Positions 8,011 through 16,535 of a stretch of DNA of 64,000 bases are shown here, in pieces. The position numbers and the translations under genes were made by a program. This DNA comes from Streptomyces sp. KL109B (GTDB lineage: Bacteria; Actinomycetota; Actinomycetes; Streptomycetales; Streptomycetaceae): assembly GCF_030766935.1 (NCBI RefSeq), contig NZ_JASERL010000008.1, positions 248,001 to 312,000 of the forward strand, read 5' to 3'. Each line of letters begins with the position of its first letter. Positions within the stretch are counted from its first letter, which is position 1. The notes below the pieces were generated by a model. It saw nothing but the letters and a program-made list of their open reading frames with translations. It did not search any database and was not told where the DNA came from.

Positions 8011-9080
8011 CCAGCCCTGACCGTACGTTGGACAGCCCCCACTCGGCCGGCCTCGAACGCCCCTACTCGGCCGACCTCGACATCCGCGTCACCGACTCCT
8101 TCTGCCGCGACGGCTCCCACGCCCACCGCCACCAGTTCACCACCGAGCAGGTGCGCACGGTGGTCGGCGCCCTCGACGCCGCCGGAGTCCCCGTCATCGA
8201 GGTCACCCACGGCGACGGCCTCGGCGGCTCCTCCTTCAACTACGGCTTCTCGCACACCCCCGAGCAGGAACTCATCAGGACGGCCGTCGCCACCGCGACC
8301 CACGCGAAGATCGCGTTCCTGATGCTCCCCGGCCTCGGCACCAAGGACGACATCCGCGAGGCCCGCGGCAACGGCGCGCGGATCTGCCGCGTCGCCACCC
8401 ACTGCACCGAGGCCGACGTCAGCGAGCAGCACTTCCAACTCGCCCGCGAAATGGGCCTGGAGACCGTCGGTTTCCTGATGATGGCCCACTCCACCACCCC
8501 GGAGAACCTCGCCAAGCAGGCCCGCATCATGGCCGACGCGGGCTGCCAGTGCGTGTACGTCGTCGACTCGGCGGGCGCCCTCCTCATGGACGGCGTCACC
8601 GACCGGGTCTCCGCGCTCGTCGCCGAGCTGGGCGACGACGCGCAGGTCGGCTTCCACGGCCACGAGAACCTCGGCCTCGGCGTCGGCAACTCCATCGCCG
8701 CCGTCCGCGCGGGCGCCCGCCAGATCGACGCCTCCACCCGCCGCTTCGGCGCGGGCGCAGGCAATACGCCGACCGAGGCGTGGGCCGCGGTCGCCGAGCG
8801 GTCCGGCTGGCGCACCGGCATCGACGTACTGAAGCTGATCGACGCGGCCGAGGACGACATCCGCCCGATCATGGCCGACGAGTGCCTGCTCGACCGGAAC
8901 TCGCTGCTCATCGGCTACGCGGGCCTCTACTCCTCGTTCCTCAAGCACGCCGAACGCCAGGCCGCCCACTACGGCGTCAGCGCCACCGACATCCTCCTCG
9001 AAGCCGGCGACCGCAAGCTCGTCGGCGGCCAGGAGGACCAGCTCATCGACATCGCCGTCGCCCTCTCGCAGAAAGCCTGA
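8007..9080 (+). CDS. hsaF: 4-hydroxy-2-oxovalerate/hexanoate aldolase (HsaF)
   Basis: Divalent-metal class II aldolase that splits the 4-hydroxy-2-oxo acid to pyruvate plus an aldehyde handed to HsaG. The DmpG-type signature is seen as VTDSFCRDGSHAHRHQFT, the HGHENLGL motif supplies metal-binding histidines, and the C-terminal communication domain is complete. At 357 aa it is about 10 residues longer than relatives because of an N-terminal SADL-containing extension. GTG start in a 4-bp overlap with hsaG. Confidence 0.95.
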   Translation: MTSPDRTLDSPHSAGLERPYSADLDIRVTDSFCRDGSHAHRHQFTTEQVRTVVGALDAAGVPVIEVTHGDGLGGSSFNYGFSHTPEQELIRTAVATATHAKIAFLMLPGLGTKDDIREARGNGARICRVATHCTEADVSEQHFQLAREMGLETVGFLMMAHSTTPENLAKQARIMADAGCQCVYVVDSAGALLMDGVTDRVSALVAELGDDAQVGFHGHENLGLGVGNSIAAVRAGARQIDASTRRFGAGAGNTPTEAWAAVAERSGWRTGIDVLKLIDAAEDDIRPIMADECLLDRNSLLIGYAGLYSSFLKHAERQAAHYGVSATDILLEAGDRKLVGGQEDQLIDIAVALSQKA

Positions 9081-9087
9081 TGGAGCC

Positions 9088-10281
9088 ATGACGACCCGCG
9101 ACAACGAAACCCGCGACAGTCAAGCCCGTGTGATCGACGCGGGCGCCGCCCCCACCCGCTTCGCCCGCGGCTGGCACTGCATCGGCCTCGCCGCCGACTT
9201 CCGCGACGGAAAGCCGCACGAGATCGAGGCGTTCGGCACCACCCTCGTCGTCTTCGAAGGCGCCGAGGACCACCAGCTCCACGTCCTCAACGCCTTCTGC
9301 CCGCACATGGGCGGCAACCTCGCGCACGGCACCGTCAAGGGCGACACCCTCGCCTGCCCCTTCCACGACTGGCGCTGGGGCGGCAACGGCCGCTGCCGCG
9401 AGATCCCCTACGCCCGCCGCGTCCCGCCGCGCGCCAAGACCCGCACCTGGCACGCCCTGGAGCGCAACAAGCAGCTCTTCGTCTGGCACGACCCCGAGGG
9501 CAAGCCGCCACCGGCCGACCAGGACATCCCCGAACTCGCCGGAATCCACGGCCCGCAGGAGGAACGGGACCTCTGGTCGGACTGGCAGTGGAACACCACG
9601 ACCATCGACACCAACTGCCGCGAGATCGTCGACAACGTCGTCGACATGGCGCACTTCTACTACGTGCACTACTCGTTCCCGGTGTTCTTCAAGAACGTCT
9701 TCGAGGGCCACGTCGCCACCCAGTACATGAAGTCCGAGCCGCGCCCCGACGTCGACCTCGGCACCCTCTCCGCCTCCGGCGGCCTGCGCTCCGAGGCCTC
9801 CTACTTCGGCCCCTCCTACATGGTCGACTGGCTGTACGCGGAGGTGGCGCCCGGCGTCGAGATGGAGACGGTCCTCATCAACTGCCACTACCCGGTGGGC
9901 CCGGACCGCTTCGTCCTCATGTACGGCGCCATGGTCAAGAAGCTGCCCGGCATGAGCGACGCCGAGGCCGCCGAAGCCGCCCGCGTCACCAGCGAGGGCC
10001 TGGCCGTCGGCTTCGAGCAGGACGTCGAGATCTGGAAGAACAAGACCCGCATCGACAACCCGCTGCTCACCGAGGAGGACGGCCCGGTCTACCAACTCCG
10101 CCGCTGGTACGAGCAGTTCTACGTCGACGTGGCCGACGTCAAGGACGAGATGACGGACCGCTTCGAGTTCGAGCTCGACACCCGGCACGCCAATGACAAC
10201 TGGCGCGCCGAGGCCGAGCAGAACCTCAAGGCGGGCGGCGTGACGTCGTACATCACCGGGGGAACCGGAGGCGACGCATGA
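9088..10281 (+). CDS. kshA: 3-ketosteroid 9-alpha-hydroxylase, Rieske oxygenase component (KshA)
   Basis: Terminal oxygenase that hydroxylates C9 of 3-ketosteroids, which with delta-1 dehydrogenation opens ring B. 397 aa. The Rieske [2Fe-2S] ligands are C71/H73 (CPHMGG) and C90/H93 (CPFHDW). The mononuclear iron site is DNVVDMAHFYYVHYSFP with H189 and H194, a very characteristic KshA sequence. ATG start 7 nt after hsaF. Its stop overlaps the start of a small Cys-rich ORF, and the reductase kshB follows, so the two-component enzyme is encoded in one transcript. Confidence 0.95.
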   Translation: MTTRDNETRDSQARVIDAGAAPTRFARGWHCIGLAADFRDGKPHEIEAFGTTLVVFEGAEDHQLHVLNAFCPHMGGNLAHGTVKGDTLACPFHDWRWGGNGRCREIPYARRVPPRAKTRTWHALERNKQLFVWHDPEGKPPPADQDIPELAGIHGPQEERDLWSDWQWNTTTIDTNCREIVDNVVDMAHFYYVHYSFPVFFKNVFEGHVATQYMKSEPRPDVDLGTLSASGGLRSEASYFGPSYMVDWLYAEVAPGVEMETVLINCHYPVGPDRFVLMYGAMVKKLPGMSDAEAAEAARVTSEGLAVGFEQDVEIWKNKTRIDNPLLTEEDGPVYQLRRWYEQFYVDVADVKDEMTDRFEFELDTRHANDNWRAEAEQNLKAGGVTSYITGGTGGDA

Positions 10282-10481
10282 CCCCCGTCGGCTGCGGCAC
10301 CTGCGGCGGCCACGTGCTCTGCGAGAAGTACAGCCCGTACCACCTGCAGATCCAGTGGACGCGGGCCGCGTCGGCGGCCTGCCCGCACCTCGGCGGGCAA
10401 GGCTGCCCTGAGCTGCGCGTCTCCATCGACCGGGCGGTCGCGGACGGCCGGTTGGAGGTGACGCGGCGTGAGCAGCGCTGA
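10278..10481 (+). CDS. small cysteine-rich protein between kshA and kshB
   Basis: 67-aa protein I do not recognise. It has five cysteines (C6, C9, C15, C35, C43) and nearby histidines (H12, H22, H37), arranged as CGTCGGHVLC and CPHLGGQGC, which resembles a zinc or iron-sulphur knuckle. Translation looks real: the start is in an ATGA overlap with kshA, and its last 14 bp overlap kshB, whose ribosome site lies inside it. No signal peptide or membrane segment. A role as an electron-transfer, assembly or stabilising partner of KshAB is conjecture. Confidence 0.72.
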   Translation: MTPVGCGTCGGHVLCEKYSPYHLQIQWTRAASAACPHLGGQGCPELRVSIDRAVADGRLEVTRREQR

Positions 10482-11475
10482 CCTCGCCGAACCGGCCACG
10501 GGCGTGCTCACGCTGCGCGTCGCCGACGTCGTCCGCGAGACCGCAGACGCCGTGTCCCTCGTCCTCGACGCCCCCGAACTCCCATACCTGCCCGGCCAGT
10601 TCCTCACCCTCCGCATCCCCGGCGGCGGCGCCCGCTGCTACTCCCTCGCCTCCTCCCCGTACACCGGGGAGGCGCCCCGCGTCACCGTGAAGAAGGTGCC
10701 GGGCGGGGCGGGCTCCGGGTGGGTGTGCGAGCAGGTCGCGGCCGGTGACGTACTCGAATGCCTGCCGCCAGCCGGCACGTTCACGCCCGCGTCCCTCGAC
10801 GAGGACGTGCTGCTGGTGGCGGGCGGCAGCGGCATCACCCCGTGCCTGTCCATCGCCCGCTCCGTCCTCGCCGCGGGCACCGGCACGGTCACCCTCGTCT
10901 ACGCCAACCGCGACCAGGACTCGGTGATCTTCCGGGACGCGCTGCGGGGCCTTGCGGCGGAGTACCCGGACCGGTTCGCGGTGGTGCACTGGCTGGAGAC
11001 GCTGCAAGGGCTGCCCACGCGCGACGCGCTCGCCGCCCTCCTCCGCCCGCTCGCGGCGGCCCGCACCGCCTACCTGTGCGGCCCGCAGCCCCTGATGGAC
11101 GGCGCGGAGGACATCCTGCGCGCGGCGGGCGCGGCGGCCGTGCACCGGGAGCGGTACTTCTCGCTGTCCGGCGACGTGTTCGACGCGCCCGCCCCCGTGG
11201 GATCGACCGTCACGGTCACCGCCGAACTGTACGGCCAGACCCACGAGGCGGCCGGCGACGAGTCCACCCCACTCCTCGACGCCCTCCTCGCGGCGGGAGT
11301 CCCGGCACCGTACTCGTGCCGGGAGGGTGCGTGCGCGGCCTGTACGTGCCGAGTGGTGGAGGGCGAGGTGACCCTGCGGCACAACGAGGTCCTCGACGCC
11401 GAGGACCTCGCCGAGGGCTACACCCTCGCCTGCCAGGCGGTACCGGTGACGGACCGCATACGGGTCGAGTACTGA
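10468..11475 (+). CDS. kshB: 3-ketosteroid 9-alpha-hydroxylase, ferredoxin reductase component (KshB)
   Basis: NAD(P)H-dependent reductase that feeds electrons to KshA. 335 aa, three domains in order: FAD-binding (YLPGQFLTLRIPG, RCYSLASSP), NAD-binding (VAGGSGITPCLSIAR, YLCGPQPLMDG), and a C-terminal plant-type [2Fe-2S] ferredoxin with CREGACAACTC and a fourth Cys in LACQAVP. GTG start with GGAGG about 8 nt upstream inside the preceding small ORF. Domain order and position after kshA make the assignment strong. Confidence 0.93.
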   Translation: MSSADLAEPATGVLTLRVADVVRETADAVSLVLDAPELPYLPGQFLTLRIPGGGARCYSLASSPYTGEAPRVTVKKVPGGAGSGWVCEQVAAGDVLECLPPAGTFTPASLDEDVLLVAGGSGITPCLSIARSVLAAGTGTVTLVYANRDQDSVIFRDALRGLAAEYPDRFAVVHWLETLQGLPTRDALAALLRPLAAARTAYLCGPQPLMDGAEDILRAAGAAAVHRERYFSLSGDVFDAPAPVGSTVTVTAELYGQTHEAAGDESTPLLDALLAAGVPAPYSCREGACAACTCRVVEGEVTLRHNEVLDAEDLAEGYTLACQAVPVTDRIRVEY

Positions 11476-11572
11476 CGAAAGTCCCGGTCGAAACCCTGCC
11501 GGACGGCCGCATGCTGGAGGCGGGCCTTCCCCTTCGGGGAGATCCGGACTCAATGAAGAGCTGGAGGATCAC

Positions 11573-12385
11573 ATGTCCACGATCGCCGTCACCGGAGCCG
11601 GTTCCGGCATGGGCGCCACGCTCACCGAGCGGCTGCGCGCACAGGGCCACACCGTCATCGGCGTCGACCTCAAGAACGCCGACGTCACCGCCGACCTCGG
11701 CACCCCCGAGGGCCGCGCCCACGCCGTCGCCGAGATCACCCGGATCAGCGGCGGCAGACTCGACGGGTTCCTGCCGTTCGCCGGGATCACGGGCGGCGCG
11801 GGCCGACCGTCGAGCCTGCTCGTGTCCGTCAACTACTTCGGCGCGATACGCCTGGTGGAGGGCCTGCGCCCGGCACTCGCCGCCACGGGGAACGCCTCCG
11901 TCGTGTTCGCCTCCTCCAACTCGACGACCACGCAGCCCGACTGGCCGGAACGGGTCGCCACCGCCTGCCTCGCGGGCGACGAGGCCGAGGCCCGCAGGAC
12001 CGCCGACGAGGCGGGCGCGGACGACGGCGGCATCGGCGCCTACCCGGCGACCAAGGCCGCCCTCGCCTGGTACGCGCGCACCCGCGCCGCCGAGTACCAG
12101 GCCGACGGCATCCGCCTCAACGCGGTCGCGCCCGGCTACATCGACACCCCGATGACCCGCGCCGCCGCCGAGGACCCGGCGACCGCCGAGGGCATCAAAC
12201 AGTTCCTCGCCTCGATCCCGGCCGGCCGGGCGGGAACGGCCGAAGAGATCGCCGAACTGGTGGAATTCCTGCTCTCACCGAAGTCCTCGTACTGCGTCGG
12301 CTCCGTCTTCTACGCGGACGGCGGCCTCGACGCCGGGCTGCGCGCCACGGACTGGCCGAAGGTCTGGCACCCGCGGACCCGGTAG
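11573..12385 (+). CDS. SDR family oxidoreductase, 3-alpha-hydroxysteroid dehydrogenase/carbonyl reductase-like
   Basis: NAD(P)-dependent alcohol/ketone interconversion. The glycine motif GAGSGMG is at residues 8-14 and the catalytic pair is in AYPATK. It has the insertion before the YxxxK (around LAGDEAEARRTADEAG) that is typical of the bacterial 3-alpha-HSD/carbonyl reductase subgroup. 270 aa. Preceded by a 97-bp gap that contains a short C/G hairpin (TTCCCCTTCGGGGA), so it may have its own promoter. It ends 4 bp from the convergent IclR-type gene. Entry or epimerisation of 3-hydroxysteroids is the likely role. Confidence 0.87.
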   Translation: MSTIAVTGAGSGMGATLTERLRAQGHTVIGVDLKNADVTADLGTPEGRAHAVAEITRISGGRLDGFLPFAGITGGAGRPSSLLVSVNYFGAIRLVEGLRPALAATGNASVVFASSNSTTTQPDWPERVATACLAGDEAEARRTADEAGADDGGIGAYPATKAALAWYARTRAAEYQADGIRLNAVAPGYIDTPMTRAAAEDPATAEGIKQFLASIPAGRAGTAEEIAELVEFLLSPKSSYCVGSVFYADGGLDAGLRATDWPKVWHPRTR

Positions 12386-12389
12386 CCCG

Positions 12390-13283
12390 TCACATCCATG
12401 AATCGGCCCGCACCCACCCCAACAGATTCGGAATCGTGCGGTCCACTGAGGCGTTCTCCGGCGTGACGTCCGGGGCGGGCGCATGCCGTGCCGCCCGCCC
12501 GGGACCGTTCAGATCCCGCCAGATCGCCCGCGCCGCCCCCTGCAGCAGCGGCGCCGCGAGCTCCAACGGCCGCAGCCCCCCGAGCGATCCGAGCGACACG
12601 GCGGCCACCGCCCGCCCCGCGCCGCGCAACGGCACCGCCGAGCACACGAGCCCGTCGAACGTCTCCCCGCGGTCGTACGCGATCTGCGCCGTACGCACCC
12701 GCGACAGCTCCGAGCAGAACACGTCGGCCCGCGTCACCGTCCGCGCGGTCCGCGGCTTGAGCCCCGCCGCGACGACCCGCTCGATGTCGTCCTTGCCACC
12801 GAACGCCAGCATCGCCTTGCCGGCCGCCGTGGCATGCGCGGGCAGCCGCGCCCCGATCCGCACGGGATACGCCCGGTCCGTGGCATCCCCCGCCGAGTGC
12901 GGCAGCGAACCCGCCCGCTCCAGACACACGACATCGGTCACCCCGTCGAGCACATACAGCTGCACGAGCTTGCCGGTGGCCTCGTGCAGCGCGTCGAGAT
13001 GCGGGATCGCGGCGCGGATCAGCCGGTTGTGGTGCGCGGCGAGCCCACCGTGCTCCAGCATCCGCAGCCCGAGCCGATAGTCCCGCCCCTCCCGGTCCAG
13101 CCAGCGCAGCCGCACCAACTGGTCGAGGATCCGGTGCGCGGAGGATCTGGACAGCCCCGAACGCTGGATGATCTCGGTCAACGACAACCGCCCACGTCCA
13201 CCGTCGAAGGCCGCGAGAACCTTCTCCGCCTTCTCCAGGAGCGACAGCGGACCGCCGCCGGCCTCCAGGGCCGTTCCGAGCAC
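12390..13283 (-). CDS. IclR family transcriptional regulator
   Basis: 297-aa regulator with an N-terminal winged helix (LTEIIQRSGLSRSSAHRILDQL) and a C-terminal effector domain (IGARLPAHATAAGKAMLAFGG is a family hallmark). GTG start at 13283. It sits between the kshAB and hsaADCB operons and points away from hsaA. A matching palindrome occurs before hsaA and before hsaE/fadD3, so it probably controls the ring A/B genes. Mycobacterial steroid genes are instead governed by TetR repressors, so this wiring would be different. Effector unknown. Confidence 0.9.
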   Translation of the reverse strand: MLGTALEAGGGPLSLLEKAEKVLAAFDGGRGRLSLTEIIQRSGLSRSSAHRILDQLVRLRWLDREGRDYRLGLRMLEHGGLAAHHNRLIRAAIPHLDALHEATGKLVQLYVLDGVTDVVCLERAGSLPHSAGDATDRAYPVRIGARLPAHATAAGKAMLAFGGKDDIERVVAAGLKPRTARTVTRADVFCSELSRVRTAQIAYDRGETFDGLVCSAVPLRGAGRAVAAVSLGSLGGLRPLELAAPLLQGAARAIWRDLNGPGRAARHAPAPDVTPENASVDRTIPNLLGWVRADSWM

Positions 13284-13294
13284 AGCACACCCCC

Positions 13295-13312
13295 GTAGAA
13301 ACGGTAGAAACG
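13295..13312. repeat. tandem 9-bp direct repeat in the IclR-gene leader
   Basis: Two exact, adjacent copies of GTAGAAACG (13295-13303 and 13304-13312), 12 bp upstream of the regulator's GTG. Read on the gene's strand they are CGTTTCTAC twice. They could be an autoregulatory site or a promoter element; function is unknown. Confidence 0.55.
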
Positions 13313-13358
13313 CTCCAACGCTGAGTGGACCTTGCCACGCCCCACCCCGGCATATCTA

Positions 13359-13409
13359 GCCCCTGCGGCGATTGAGCAGCGGGGTCCGGGGCAGCGCCCC
13401 GCGACGCAG
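13359..13409. repeat. Streptomyces-type dispersed intergenic repeat, copy 1
   Basis: GCCCCTGCGGCGATTGAG followed by a GGGGTCCGGGGCAGCGCCCC stem. It is related to seven other copies in this window, all outside or at the ends of genes. It can fold into a strong stem-loop and may act as a transcription terminator or mRNA stabiliser. Confidence 0.7.
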
Positions 13410-13443
13410 GAGGAAGCTCCCGTCCCGCTCCCTCCCCACCCCC

Positions 13444-13460
13444 TTCCCACTCACCGGGAA
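13444..13460. promoter_or_regulatory. candidate IclR-regulator operator, copy 2 (hsaA promoter)
   Basis: TTCCCACTCACCGGGAA matches copy 1 at 6179-6195 in 16 of 17 positions and is palindromic through TTCCC and GGGAA. It lies 45 bp before the hsaA start, just upstream of where a -35 box would be. Assignment to the IclR protein is inferred. Confidence 0.6.
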
Positions 13461-13491
13461 CCTCACCTGTCCATCCCCAAAGACCCCTACC

Positions 13492-13497
13492 TAACGT
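13492..13497 (+). promoter_or_regulatory. candidate -10 element of hsaA
   Basis: TAACGT ends 7 nt before the hsaA ATG, and no Shine-Dalgarno sequence precedes that ATG. Transcription would start at or next to the start codon, so a leaderless mRNA is likely. No clear -35 box is visible. Confidence 0.35.
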
Positions 13498-13504
13498 CCC
13501 GACC

Positions 13505-14701
13505 ATGACCGAAACCACCACCACCGCCGGCGTACTCGCCTCCGTCCGCGCCCTCCTCCCCGCCATCGCGGACCGCGCCGCAGAGGCCGAAGACCTCCGC
13601 AAGGTCCCCGAAACCACCATCAAAGAGCTGACCGACACCGGCTTCTTCCGCCTCCTCCAGCCCAAGCGCTACGGCGGCTACGCCGCCGACCCCACCGTCT
13701 TCTACGACGCCGTCAAGGAGATCGCCCAGGCCTGCGGCTCCACCGGCTGGGTCGCCTCCGTCGTCGGCGTCCACCCCTGGCACGTCGGCCTCTACGAGAA
13801 GCGGGCGCAGGACGAGGTGTGGGGTGTCAGCGGCGAGCGCGCCGACACCCGCATCTCCTCCTCGTACGCCCCGACCGGCAAGGTCACCCCGGTCGACGGC
13901 GGCTTCCGGCTGTCGGGCCGCTGGCACTTCTCGTCCGGCTGCGACCACACCCAGTGGGTGATCCTCGGCGCCCTCGTGCCGGACGCCGACGGCAACCTCG
14001 TCGACATGCGCTCCTTCCTGCTGCCGCGCGCCGACTACGAGATCAAGGACGTGTGGGACACGGTCGGCCTGCGCGGCACCGGCTCCAACGACGTCGTCGT
14101 CGAGGACGTCTTCGTCCCCGAGCACCGCGCCCTGTCCTTCGGTCCGGTCACCGCGCTCACCCCGCCCGGCGCCGAGGTCAACCCCGACCCGCTGTACAAG
14201 CTGCCGTACGCCTCCGTCTTCACCACCACCATCTCGACGCCGATCGTCGGCATCGCGCAGGGCGCCTGGAGCGGTTTCGTCGCCGCGACCCGCGAACGCA
14301 TCCGCGTCTCCTACGGTCAGAAGGTCGCCGAGGACCCGTTCGCGCAGATCCGTCTCGCCCGCGCCGCAAGCGACATCGACGCGGCCTGGCGACAGCTGCG
14401 CGGCAACATCGCCGAGATGTACGAACTGGCCTGCGCGGGCGCCCCGTTGACGGTCGAGCTGCGCGCCCGCGCCCGCCGCGACCAGGTACTCGCCACGGAA
14501 CGCGCCGCGGCCGCCGTCGACCTGCTGATGGAGAACGCGGGCGGCAACGCGATGCGCACCGGCGCGGGCCCCGCCGGCGTCCAGCGCGCCTGGCGCGACG
14601 TCCACACGGGACGCGGCCACGCCGCGAACGACCCCGAGCGGGCCCTGCTCATCTACGGCCAGGACGCCCTCGGCCTGGAGATCCAGGACGTGATGCTCTG
14701 A
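13505..14701 (+). CDS. hsaA: 3-HSA hydroxylase, oxygenase component (HsaA)
   Basis: Flavin-dependent monooxygenase with acyl-CoA-dehydrogenase fold that hydroxylates the phenolic A ring of 3-HSA at C4 to give the catechol 3,4-DHSA; reduced flavin comes from HsaB. 398 aa (family about 394). Family stretches include FFRLLQPKRYGGY, SGRWHFSSGCDHTQWVILG and DTVGLRGTGSNDVVVEDVFVP. First gene of hsaA-hsaD-hsaC-hsaB. Its TGA overlaps the hsaD ATG by one base (TGATG). Confidence 0.95.
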   Translation: MTETTTTAGVLASVRALLPAIADRAAEAEDLRKVPETTIKELTDTGFFRLLQPKRYGGYAADPTVFYDAVKEIAQACGSTGWVASVVGVHPWHVGLYEKRAQDEVWGVSGERADTRISSSYAPTGKVTPVDGGFRLSGRWHFSSGCDHTQWVILGALVPDADGNLVDMRSFLLPRADYEIKDVWDTVGLRGTGSNDVVVEDVFVPEHRALSFGPVTALTPPGAEVNPDPLYKLPYASVFTTTISTPIVGIAQGAWSGFVAATRERIRVSYGQKVAEDPFAQIRLARAASDIDAAWRQLRGNIAEMYELACAGAPLTVELRARARRDQVLATERAAAAVDLLMENAGGNAMRTGAGPAGVQRAWRDVHTGRGHAANDPERALLIYGQDALGLEIQDVML

Positions 14702-15588
14702 TGACGCAGCACACCGCCCAGCACACCACGCAGCACACCGCGCAGAGCACCCAGCGCTTCGTGAAGGCCGCCGGCATCCAACTCGCCTACCACGAGGCGG
14801 GCCCCGCCGACGGACCCGCCGTGATCTTCCTCCACGGCGGCGGCCCGGGAGCCTCCGGCTGGTCCAACTTCGGCGCCAACCTCCCGGTCTTCGCCGAAGT
14901 CGGCTTCCGTACGCTCCTCCTCGACCAGGTCTGCTTCGGCGCCAGCGACAAGCCGGAACTCGACGCCGACTACTGGACCGCGTCCGCCCGCTGCACCGTC
15001 GCCCTCATGGACGAACTCGGCATCCAGCAGGCCGACTTCGTCGGGAACTCGCTCGGCGGCGGCACCGCGGCCCGCCTCGCCATCGACTTCCCCGACCGCG
15101 CCCGCAAGCTCCTCCTGATGGGCCCCGGCGGCATCTTCCTGAACCTCTTCCACGCCGACCCCACCGAAGGCATCCGGCAGCTCTTCGAGTTCAACACCGC
15201 CGCCGAACCGACCCGCGAACAGATGCGGGCCTTCCTCACCACCCTCGCGTACGACAAATCGATCGTCACGGACGCCTTCGTCGAGGAGCGCTACCAGCGC
15301 GCCATCGACCCCGACGTCCGCCTCGGCACCGCCCGCATGGGCGCCTCCTTCGCCAACCCCGAGTGGGCCGAGCGCACCCAGATCTGGCGCGACGCCGGGA
15401 AGATCCCGCACGAGACGCTGCTGACCTGGGGCCGCGAGGACCGCGTCAACCCCATCGACGGCGCGTTCGTCGCCCTCAAGGCGATGCCCAACGCCCGCCT
15501 GCACGTCTTCCCGAAGTGCGGCCACTGGGCGCAGACCGAGAAGGCCGACGAGTTCAACCGCCTCGCGATCGACTTCTTCACCAACTGA
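14701..15588 (+). CDS. hsaD: meta-cleavage product hydrolase 4,9-DSHA hydrolase (HsaD)
   Basis: Serine hydrolase that cuts the C-C bond of the ring-cleavage product 4,9-DSHA, yielding HIP and 2-hydroxyhexa-2,4-dienoate. Oxyanion region FLHGGGPGASGWSNF, nucleophile S117 in GNSLGGG, acid GREDRVNP and histidine CGHWAQTEK are all present. 295 aa. The first 17 residues are a Gln-His-Thr repeat encoded by repeated CAGCACACC units, which is not part of the enzyme fold. It follows hsaA in a TGATG overlap. Confidence 0.95.
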   Translation: MTQHTAQHTTQHTAQSTQRFVKAAGIQLAYHEAGPADGPAVIFLHGGGPGASGWSNFGANLPVFAEVGFRTLLLDQVCFGASDKPELDADYWTASARCTVALMDELGIQQADFVGNSLGGGTAARLAIDFPDRARKLLLMGPGGIFLNLFHADPTEGIRQLFEFNTAAEPTREQMRAFLTTLAYDKSIVTDAFVEERYQRAIDPDVRLGTARMGASFANPEWAERTQIWRDAGKIPHETLLTWGREDRVNPIDGAFVALKAMPNARLHVFPKCGHWAQTEKADEFNRLAIDFFTN

Positions 15589-15620
15589 CCCCAACTGACC
15601 TACGTATCAGGGGAGTTACG

Positions 15621-16535
15621 ATGGACATCCGCGCACTCGGCTATCTGCGCACAGAGACGGCCGACCTCGCCGCCTGGCGCACATACGTCCTCGACATCCT
15701 CGGCATGACCGAGGCTCAGGGCACCACGGACACGCAGCTCAACGTCCGCATCGACGACCGCATCCACCGCCTCCAGTTCGTCACCGGCACCCAGGACCGC
15801 CTCGCGGCCGCCGGTTTCGAGGTCGCCAACGCCCGCGAACTCGACGTAGCGGCACGGGAGTTGGAGGCGGCCGGACACGCCGTGAAGGAGGCCGACGCCG
15901 CGACCCTCGCCGACCGCCGCGTCCAGGGCCTGATCCACGTCAGCGACCCGGCGGGCAACCCGCTGGAGCTCTACTGGGGCCAGGCCCAGGACCACACCCC
16001 GCTCGCCACCCCCTACGGAAACCGCTTCGTCACCGGCACGACCAAGCCGTCCACGGGCGACCTCGGCCTCGGCCACGTCGTCCTCCCGGCCGTCGAGATC
16101 GACGAGGCCGTCGACTTCTACGAGAACCTCCTCGGCTTCCAGCAGCGCGACTCCATGCGACTCCCGCCCGCCGCCGTCCCCACCGGCAAGCCGGGCCAGG
16201 ACGCGTACCGCATGTACTTCCTCTCCCCGAACCGCCGCCACCACAGCCTCGGCCTCTACCCGGGCGCCCTGCCCCCCGGCATCGTCCACTTCATGGTGGA
16301 GCTGGAGGAGCTGGACGACGTCGGCCACGGCCTCGACCGCATGAAGAAGGCGGGCTACCCCATCGCCTCCACCCTCGGCCGGCACTCCAACGACCACATG
16401 GTGTCCTTCTACGCCCAGGCACCCGGCGGCTTCCAGGTCGAGTACGGCTGGGACGGCCTGATCGTCGACCCGGCGACCTGGGTCACGAAGGAGATCACCG
16501 CCGACTCCCTGTGGGGCCACGAGTGGAACGGCTGA
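15621..16535 (+). CDS. hsaC: iron-dependent extradiol dioxygenase (HsaC)
   Basis: Type I extradiol dioxygenase that meta-cleaves the catechol 3,4-DHSA. Two vicinal-oxygen-chelate domains, 304 aa. Iron ligands are visible in the C-terminal half: H152 (GLGHVVLP), H207/H208 (RRHHSLGLYP) and E274 (FQVEYGWDG). Start at ATG 15621 after GGGGAG. Short direct repeats of CAACTGACC lie between hsaD and hsaC. Its end overlaps the hsaB start. Confidence 0.95.
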   Translation: MDIRALGYLRTETADLAAWRTYVLDILGMTEAQGTTDTQLNVRIDDRIHRLQFVTGTQDRLAAAGFEVANARELDVAARELEAAGHAVKEADAATLADRRVQGLIHVSDPAGNPLELYWGQAQDHTPLATPYGNRFVTGTTKPSTGDLGLGHVVLPAVEIDEAVDFYENLLGFQQRDSMRLPPAAVPTGKPGQDAYRMYFLSPNRRHHSLGLYPGALPPGIVHFMVELEELDDVGHGLDRMKKAGYPIASTLGRHSNDHMVSFYAQAPGGFQVEYGWDGLIVDPATWVTKEITADSLWGHEWNG

